A stretch of DNA of 64,000 bases. Origin: Hymenobacter aerilatus. Lineage in GTDB: Bacteria > Bacteroidota > Bacteroidia > Cytophagales > Hymenobacteraceae. The translations under genes and the position numbers were made by a program. The notes beneath the pieces are model-generated. The model was not told the origin of the DNA. It was given only the letters and a program-made list of their open reading frames with translations, and searched no databases. The stretch spans positions 3,700,501-3,764,500 of the forward strand of contig NZ_CP095053.1 of NCBI RefSeq assembly GCF_022921095.1, written 5' to 3'. Positions 58,600 to 64,000 of the stretch are shown piece by piece (the stretch's first letter is position 1; every line of letters begins with the position of its first letter).

Positions 58600-61220
58600 A
58601 ACCCAAGCCCAATCCGCACGCCCGTCCCTACCCTTTTGCCCGATTGCAGAGCCGTGTACCCGTCGATGCGCAGGATGTTGAAGATGTGCTCGATGCCCAC
58701 ACCCAGCTCCAGGTAGTGTCCGGCGGCGCGAGTGTGCAAGTAGTTCACCGAGGCAACTTCCTGCCACTTCAGGCGGCGCAGCAGCGGGACTTTGTTGAGG
58801 AAGAAACCGTTGAAATGCTGGTTGTAGTGCGCCTCTAGGTAGGCGCGGCGGGTACTGTACTGGTAGTAATCAAGCAACTGAAACTGGGAAAAATTGCCTG
58901 TGAGGATGGTCTGGTTGCCGGCAAAATGGCGGTAGTCCATGAACTGCAAGCGCGGTGAGCCGAGGTAGCCGCCGCCCGCCACGTCGTAGGTGCCGGTGCC
59001 CAATAACCCCATCTGAATACTCTGCCGGATACCTGCCGCCAGGCGCGTGTAGCGCACATCAGACCCAAACACGGAGGGCACGCCCTGCAAAAACGTGAAG
59101 CGGAACTGCGGCTTGCGGGTGTAGAGGTTCACCTTGCCATCGGGGCGCGAGAGGTAACGCTGGCCGGGTTGGTAGGTGGCGGTCAGCTCCAGCGTGAGGG
59201 CCTGGCTCCGGCCAAAGCCCGTATCCACCAGCTCGGCGTTGGCAGGCGTGTTAGGCGTGAAAGCGCGGCCGGGCACGTCGATGAGCAGATTGTAAGTATT
59301 GTTGAATAGCTCGCGCCGGTCGTAGTAGTTCACGGCGCCGCGCACAGTCAGGCCGTTGGTAATTTCGGTGAGGTAGGCCACCTCGGCTCCGCGCCGCTGG
59401 TAGAGCTTGGCGTAGTTGCGGTTGCGCAATAGCGTATAGGCCGAGTTGATGAAGGGCGTGAGTTGGGTGTTTTCGGCAAAGTTCTCCACTGTGCGTCCTA
59501 CCGAAATGGTCAGACGGCGCAGCACCACAGGGTCCAACTGCCAGTCGATTTGCGCCGAGGGGCTCAGCAGCTTCCCAGCAAAACCATAGCGTAGCACGGG
59601 TGTGAACTGGAAGCGCCGCCGGTCGTCGGTGTCTTGCGTGTAGGTGGCTTCGGCGTTGGCTACCACGCCCTCTACCGTGTTGTATTGCAAGATATTGAAC
59701 ACGGGCCGCACATACAGCCGCCGCTTGGCAAACGTGTTGTTGTGCGTATAACCGCTGAGCAATAGTTTCCCTACCCCCAGCTCGTTGCGCTTGCGGTCCA
59801 AGGAGTCCTGGTAGGGTCGCGAATTGCGCACTACCTCAGTGCTGTCTTTCACATGGTAGTCGAGCTGCTCTTCTGCGGTGAGCGGCACCGGGCGCGCCTC
59901 GTTCCAAAAAGCAGAGTCGCGGTTGGTGGCGCCGGCCTCTACCCGCTGAATCTCGCCCCGGCGCAGGGGCTCCACAATACCCAGCGCGGTGTTGATGGAA
60001 TCGGCGTTGCCGCGGCGCAGCTGCCGCTTCACCTTCTGGTTGAGGCCGCGCAGGGTAGGGCGCTGCTTGCGTACGTCGGCCACGGTTTCGCGCTCCACGG
60101 GCGCGTTGGCCACCGGCTCCGGGGCGGGTGGCGCGGCCACTTGCTGGGGCGTGGAGTAGGTAGGTACCACGCTGTAGTTCGACAGCACCGCCGTGGCGTT
60201 GGCGCTACCCTTAAACCCAAACGCCTCGAAGGTAGCCGTAGCTTTCTGCGACTGAATCACCCACACGCCCGACGCACCCGGTGCAGGCATAAACTGCTGC
60301 TCCAGGTGCACGTGGTCAACGTATTCCAGCTGGGCACTCTTGTTGAGGTCGAGCGACACAGAGTAGAGCCGCCACGTGCCGTCAATGAGATAAATAAAGC
60401 CCGAAAATGCTGGGTCGGCACGGCGGCGTGGCTTGACGCGGATTTTATGAATCAGCAAATCGCCCTGCTGGGTAGAGCCTACCAGCTCATACTGGTAGAA
60501 CAGCATAGCGTTGGAGGCAATCGGCGACACAAAGCCGCGCTGTGAAAAGCTACTTTTCAGCAGGTTGCTGTAGAAATTCAGTCCCTTGCCGGCGCTGGCA
60601 ATATTGAAGCTCACGCGCTTGGAATCGCCACTCACTCTACTCGACAGCATCTTTTCCTGGATGACGTTGGGCTGGCGAAAGGTGATGTCGGAAATAGTTT
60701 CGGAGAGGTAGAAGATGCCCGGCTTGATGTCCGGACCGATCTTCACGAGTCCCAGCACCTTGCCTGGTACATCAGAGAGGCGGCCTAGGGCTTTCACGTA
60801 GAGGCGTGCGCGGTAGGCGGCCACCTCCCGCTCGTGGTAGCGCCGCCAGTTGATGGCCTGCTGCACTAGGGCATAGGCCGGGTCGCGGTCGGAGGCGCGC
60901 ACCACTACCTCGTTGAGCTGGTAGTTTTCGGGGATGAGCTGCACGTTGAGCACCGTGGCGGTGTCGCCACCGGCTACACGTATGGTTTGCAGGCGCGGCT
61001 TAAAGCCCACGTACTGAAATACCAGCTCGTACTGGCCCGGCTCCAGGCGCAGTTGGTAGCGGCCCTGCTCGTTGGTGGCGGTGCTGGTGGTCGTGGCGCG
61101 CACGGCTACGTTAGCAAAGGCCAGGGGTTGGTTTTGCGCGTCAGTCACAAGGCCACGCACAATGCCTGCCCGCGCCGACAACTCACTCACAATCAATAAA
61201 ACAAGTAGCAGGTAGCGCAT
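58596..61220 (-). CDS. DUF5686 / carboxypeptidase-like regulatory domain outer-membrane protein
   Basis: An 874-residue protein with a signal peptide (about 1-18), a carboxypeptidase-regulatory-like domain (about 19-110; GIVRGLVTDAQNQPLAFANVAV) and a large DUF5686 region (about 120-874) with ALVQQAINWRRYHEREVAAYRARLYVKALGRL and a C-terminal barrel ending GTGVRIGLGF. Such proteins are common outer-membrane proteins of unknown substrate in Bacteroidota. ATG 61220 is used; an in-frame start at 61274 is rejected because it lacks the signal peptide. It is convergent with rarD. Confidence 0.88.
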   Translation of the reverse strand: MRYLLLVLLIVSELSARAGIVRGLVTDAQNQPLAFANVAVRATTTSTATNEQGRYQLRLEPGQYELVFQYVGFKPRLQTIRVAGGDTATVLNVQLIPENYQLNEVVVRASDRDPAYALVQQAINWRRYHEREVAAYRARLYVKALGRLSDVPGKVLGLVKIGPDIKPGIFYLSETISDITFRQPNVIQEKMLSSRVSGDSKRVSFNIASAGKGLNFYSNLLKSSFSQRGFVSPIASNAMLFYQYELVGSTQQGDLLIHKIRVKPRRRADPAFSGFIYLIDGTWRLYSVSLDLNKSAQLEYVDHVHLEQQFMPAPGASGVWVIQSQKATATFEAFGFKGSANATAVLSNYSVVPTYSTPQQVAAPPAPEPVANAPVERETVADVRKQRPTLRGLNQKVKRQLRRGNADSINTALGIVEPLRRGEIQRVEAGATNRDSAFWNEARPVPLTAEEQLDYHVKDSTEVVRNSRPYQDSLDRKRNELGVGKLLLSGYTHNNTFAKRRLYVRPVFNILQYNTVEGVVANAEATYTQDTDDRRRFQFTPVLRYGFAGKLLSPSAQIDWQLDPVVLRRLTISVGRTVENFAENTQLTPFINSAYTLLRNRNYAKLYQRRGAEVAYLTEITNGLTVRGAVNYYDRRELFNNTYNLLIDVPGRAFTPNTPANAELVDTGFGRSQALTLELTATYQPGQRYLSRPDGKVNLYTRKPQFRFTFLQGVPSVFGSDVRYTRLAAGIRQSIQMGLLGTGTYDVAGGGYLGSPRLQFMDYRHFAGNQTILTGNFSQFQLLDYYQYSTRRAYLEAHYNQHFNGFFLNKVPLLRRLKWQEVASVNYLHTRAAGHYLELGVGIEHIFNILRIDGYTALQSGKRVGTGVRIGLGF

Positions 61221-61379
61221 CAACTTTTGCAATAAACACGGGAACTGTGAAGATAGAGGGATTTTACCCGGCAAAGGTTGCCTGCCGTTCCCGCGCTGCC
61301 CGTTTACGTGTCAGGCCATTGTTACGTCGGAACGCGGTCCGTACTATCCTCGTTATCTTACCAATTCTTATTCTTCTGC

Positions 61380-61883
61380 ATGTATCAACCCGATAAGAAA
61401 CCGAAAACCTATACGCCCGGCGAGGCGCTGCACAAGATTGCTGCCTTTTGCGCTTACCAAGAGCGTACCTTCAAAGAAACTGAAAGCAAGCTGCGCAGTT
61501 ACGGCCTAACTGAAGATGAGGCCGGCGAAATCATCATCCGTCTCAGCCGCGAAAACCTGCTCGATGAAGAACGCTACGCCCGCAGCTACGTGCGTGGCCA
61601 CTACCGCCAGAAGAAGTGGGGCCGCCGCCGCATCACGCAGGAGTTGAAGCAGAAAGGCTTATCTGACTACTGCATCAAAGCGGGACTCAAGGAAATCGAT
61701 GGCGACGAGTACTACCAGAATCTCACCGATTTACTGGAGAAAAAAGACGCCCAAGAAAAAGAGCCGAATCCGCGTAAGCGTCGCCTCAAGTTCACGCAAT
61801 ACCTTACGCTGAAAGGCTACGAATCAGACTTGATCCGTATGGCGCTGGACGACTTAGGTGCGGCTACGGACGAGGACGAGTAA
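61380..61883 (+). CDS. recX: Regulatory protein RecX
   Basis: Modulates RecA filament activity. The 167-residue protein consists of three-helix RecX repeats: ALHKIAAFCAYQERTFKETESKL, IIIRLSRENLLDEERYARSYVRGHYRQKKWGRRRITQELKQKGL, and KFTQYLTLKGYESDLIRMALDDL. The ATG at 61380 removes an unlikely hydrophobic extension. recA is not in the window, so RecX is unlinked, as is common in this phylum. Confidence 0.9.
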   Translation: MYQPDKKPKTYTPGEALHKIAAFCAYQERTFKETESKLRSYGLTEDEAGEIIIRLSRENLLDEERYARSYVRGHYRQKKWGRRRITQELKQKGLSDYCIKAGLKEIDGDEYYQNLTDLLEKKDAQEKEPNPRKRRLKFTQYLTLKGYESDLIRMALDDLGAATDEDE

Positions 61884-61924
61884 GGTCGGGCGTCATGCTA
61901 CGCTCAGCATCAACTCTCTCTACC

Positions 61925-62557
61925 CTACCGCCGAACGGGCGCTTGCGGTGGAGCTGTTTGCTGCGTGAGCACCACGCGCCGCCCTGTGAGGGTTTCCAGC
62001 ATAGGCCGCAGAATCTGCTGAGCGTTCTGCTGGGTTTGAGCTAGAATACCCGATTGCAATGCGGCACGGCGCACATTGGTTTCGGCGTATTTGTAGGCCG
62101 CATCTACCAACTCGGCATCCTGGAAATAGCCGTTTTCGACAGAATACACTTTGCTCTTGGTATGATCTATCTGCCAGGTGCAAAGCTGCGCCGGGGGTAG
62201 GGCCACCCGCACAATGGAGTCGCCAATGAACACTACATCTTGTGAGCGCACCTTTTGCAAATCGAGGCAGCCGATAGCATTGCCGGCTACGATAAGCGCT
62301 ACTTTGGCATTGGGCAGAAAGCGGGAATACTCTTTTTTGTACTCCACTACATCTTTGAACTGATAGCGCACCAGCTCCAAGCGGCCTAGTCCCTCAATCT
62401 TTTCCAGCACTGTGTTGTGCGTCACGGTGATTTTGGGCTCCATCTCCAGCGGGTTCTTGCCCCAGTCGGAAAGGGTAGGCCGTATCTTTTCCCACAGAAA
62501 CCAACCCAACGCCAGCAAAAACAACAACGGCAACAGGCGACGAAACAAACGAATCAT
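61925..62557 (-). CDS. DUF4230 family protein
   Basis: A 210-residue protein with an N-terminal membrane anchor (about 9-22) and a DUF4230 domain: HNTVLEKIEGLGRLELVRYQFKDVVEYKKEY, GNAIGCLDLQKVRSQDVVFIGDSIVRVALPPAQL, and FQDAELVDAAYKYAETNVRRAALQSG. The family is widespread and its function is unknown. It is transcribed alone; 62558-62700 has no gene. Confidence 0.85.
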   Translation of the reverse strand: MIRLFRRLLPLLFLLALGWFLWEKIRPTLSDWGKNPLEMEPKITVTHNTVLEKIEGLGRLELVRYQFKDVVEYKKEYSRFLPNAKVALIVAGNAIGCLDLQKVRSQDVVFIGDSIVRVALPPAQLCTWQIDHTKSKVYSVENGYFQDAELVDAAYKYAETNVRRAALQSGILAQTQQNAQQILRPMLETLTGRRVVLTQQTAPPQAPVRR

Positions 62558-62700
62558 GCGGGAGCGAATTTATAACTACGGTTGCGCTAGTAACGCGAAT
62601 TCTGGCAGAAAGGTCCAGAATAGCGCGTAAAGCAGCTTGGCAGATTGCGCCCACAGCCCACTATAAAAGGTAGTTGTCAGCTCAGCAAACCGATGACTCC

Positions 62701-63645
62701 CTACCCTACCTCCGGCCACCACGCACTACGGTGCGCAAACCGTTGCCGAAAGCCCTGCCAGCCCTGCAACCCGCCCGTATGCACGGCTACCACCGTACTG
62801 CCCGGCGCGAAATAGTCCTGCGTCAGTAAATCCAGCACCGCATAGAGCAGCTTGCCGGTATACACAGGGTCGAGCAGCACCCCATGCCGCGCCTGAAACT
62901 GCTGGATGAACGCCATTAGCTCGGCAGAGTAAGCGGCGTAGCCCCCCAGATGGTAGGCGGTTTGCAGCTGCCAGTTGGTATACGTAGTGCCCGCGCTGGC
63001 AAGCGTCAGGGCTTCGATGTCCGCCCGCAGGAAATCCGCGTTTTTCAGCACAGCTACCCCCACGGCTTGCCGCGTGCCGGCCAGGCCAGTAAGTAGTCCT
63101 GCGAGGGTGCCGCCTGTACCGCAGGCCACGCAGAGGTAGTCGAAATCCGTCTCAGCGGCCAGCTCCGTTACCAATTCGGCGCAGCCAGGTAGCGCTAGTG
63201 TATTGGAGCCACCTTCGGGGACTACGTAGGCTGGGCCTACCTCGTGCAGCAGTTCGGCCACTACCGCCGGCTCGGTTTTACGCCGATACGTGGCGCGGTC
63301 GAGGTAGCGGAGCTGCATGCCGTGGGCCTGCGCCTGTGCCAAGGTAGGGTTCAGGGGGAGCGTTGGCTCGCCGCGCACTACTCCTACCGTTCGGAAACCA
63401 TGCAGTGGTCCGGCCGCCGCCACGGCGGCCATGTGGTTGGAGTAGGCGCCGCCAAAAGTCAGCAGCGTATCGTGCCCGAGGCGGCGGGCTTCCAGTAGGT
63501 TATACTTGAGCTTGCGCCACTTATTGCCGGGTAGGGCCGGGTGCGTCAGGTCGTCGCGCAGCAGCAACAGCCGAATGTTGCGCTGGGCTGCGGCTGGCTC
63601 CAGGAGTTCCTGGAGAAGAAGAGGCGAAGTATAAGCGTCTGTCAT
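62701..63645 (-). CDS. D-cysteine desulfhydrase / ACC deaminase family PLP enzyme
   Basis: A 314-residue fold-type II PLP protein. The PLP lysine is in PGNKWRKLKYNLL (about residue 45), FGGAYSNHMAAVAAAG follows, and CGTGGTLAGLLTGL binds the phosphate. These are features of D-cysteine desulfhydrase and 1-aminocyclopropane-1-carboxylate deaminase; which substrate is used cannot be decided. The ATG at 63645 is the GGATGACAG of repeat copy D on the opposite strand, and no other ATG is available before residue 70, so the repeat seems to provide the start codon. Confidence 0.88.
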   Translation of the reverse strand: MTDAYTSPLLLQELLEPAAAQRNIRLLLLRDDLTHPALPGNKWRKLKYNLLEARRLGHDTLLTFGGAYSNHMAAVAAAGPLHGFRTVGVVRGEPTLPLNPTLAQAQAHGMQLRYLDRATYRRKTEPAVVAELLHEVGPAYVVPEGGSNTLALPGCAELVTELAAETDFDYLCVACGTGGTLAGLLTGLAGTRQAVGVAVLKNADFLRADIEALTLASAGTTYTNWQLQTAYHLGGYAAYSAELMAFIQQFQARHGVLLDPVYTGKLLYAVLDLLTQDYFAPGSTVVAVHTGGLQGWQGFRQRFAHRSAWWPEVG

Positions 63646-63740
63646 CCTGAGCTTGCGAAAGACCTTCTCACGTTAGCACGAGTCGTTATTTCGCCTGTCG
63701 TTCTGTAGTGAGAAGGTGCTTCGCAAGCTCAGGATGACAG
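63639..63740. repeat. Hairpin repeat, TGTCATCCTGAGC family, copy D
   Basis: Arm 63639-63672 pairs with 63707-63740 with two mismatches. The loop resembles the others (CACGAGTCGTTATTTCGCC...TCGTTC). The left arm overlaps the start codon of the deaminase gene; on the right the outer-arm remnant TTTTCACTCACATTCTCACG follows to the next gene, whereas no outer arm is present on the left. Confidence 0.93.
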
Positions 63741-63777
63741 CCATGTTTTCACTCACATTCTCACGATTTTACCATTT

Positions 63778-64000
63778 CTACGCCATCAGCAAATCATCCG
63801 ATACCGCATCAGGCACAGGTTGGCGGCGCACGGCGTACACAACACCGCCAACTACCAATACTAGTAGCAGGATGGATGAAATCAGCGAGATGGTATTGCC
63901 AATAGAATATTCGCTTGGCTCGAATTTAAACTCGATGGTGTGCTGACCTGCCGGCACCTGCATGGCACGCAGCACGTAATTGGCGCGCACGTAGGGTGCA
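63778..64000 (-). CDS. C-terminal part of a YfhO-family membrane protein (partial)
   Basis: The frame is open to the end of the window, so only the last 73 residues are seen. RANYVLRAMQVPAGQHTIEFKFEPSEY is the typical C-terminal strand region of YfhO-type membrane glycan-modifying proteins, followed by one hydrophobic helix (TISLISSILLLVLVVGGVVYA) and a short cytoplasmic tail. YfhO proteins are linked to lipoteichoic acid or polysaccharide glycosylation in Firmicutes; the role in Bacteroidota is uncertain. Confidence 0.75.
   Translation of the reverse strand, partial: APYVRANYVLRAMQVPAGQHTIEFKFEPSEYSIGNTISLISSILLLVLVVGGVVYAVRRQPVPDAVSDDLLMA

Overview
The window is about 57% GC and reads as a chromosome segment of a Bacteroidota bacterium of the Cytophagales, most like Hymenobacter and relatives. 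The evidence is the gene content and the signals. Several operons have -7 boxes of the TAnnTTTG type (TACCTTTG recurs) and lack clear Shine-Dalgarno sequences. A MurF-alanine racemase fusion, ExbB-ExbD-ExbD-TonB clusters, DUF6089-, DUF4230- and DUF5686-type proteins and paired OmpH/Skp genes behind BamA point the same way. No IS element, prophage, tRNA, rRNA or CRISPR array was seen.

Layout. 1-1.9 kb: the end of a HAD hydrolase and ferrochelatase. 1.9-14 kb: an assimilatory sulfate-reduction cluster (APS reductase cysH, ATP sulfurylase cysD/cysN, SUMT for siroheme, sulfite reductase flavoprotein and hemoprotein, a TonB-dependent receptor and a TauE/SafE permease). It is headed by a promoter, a SAM-I-like riboswitch and a 32-codon mini-gene ending in a run of Met and Cys codons. 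14-20.5 kb: small membrane and PRC-barrel proteins, a cysteine desulfurase and glmM. 20.6-29 kb: mazG, then an ExbB/ExbD/ExbD/TonB/TonB energy-transduction cluster with a PstS-like lipoprotein and a TPR protein. 29-42.8 kb (minus strand): envelope biogenesis (rluD, two OmpH, bamA, uppS, two barrel proteins, nadK, a TamA-like barrel, a CBS protein), then a hydrolase, pabA/trpG, cvpA and yqeY. 42.9-50.5 kb (plus): pdxJ, selU, a lipoprotein, selD, a TPR histidine kinase, an esterase and an RsmI-like methylase. 50.7-64 kb: feoB/feoA, an OmpA lipoprotein, murF-alr, rarD, a DUF5686 protein, recX, a DUF4230 protein, a PLP deaminase and the end of a YfhO-type protein.

The most interesting candidate system is regulatory. 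The sulfur cluster carries two Cys-codon-rich mini-genes: one behind the riboswitch before cysH, and one (MHCYPRSCCCCR) before the TonB receptor. A weaker third lies before the cysteine desulfurase, just ahead of an intrinsic terminator. Together they suggest that ribosomes reading Cys/Met codons sense sulfur amino-acid supply in addition to SAM sensing. In the first case the 3' strand of riboswitch helix P1 is also the A-rich start region of the leader, which would couple the two sensors.

Other points. Two genes (the TonB receptor and nadK) have reading frames that would be restored by one extra G in a five-G run. A dispersed family of long hairpins with the core TGTCATCCTGAGC occurs four times, nested in a second arm family, and one copy appears to provide the start codon of the neighbouring deaminase gene.
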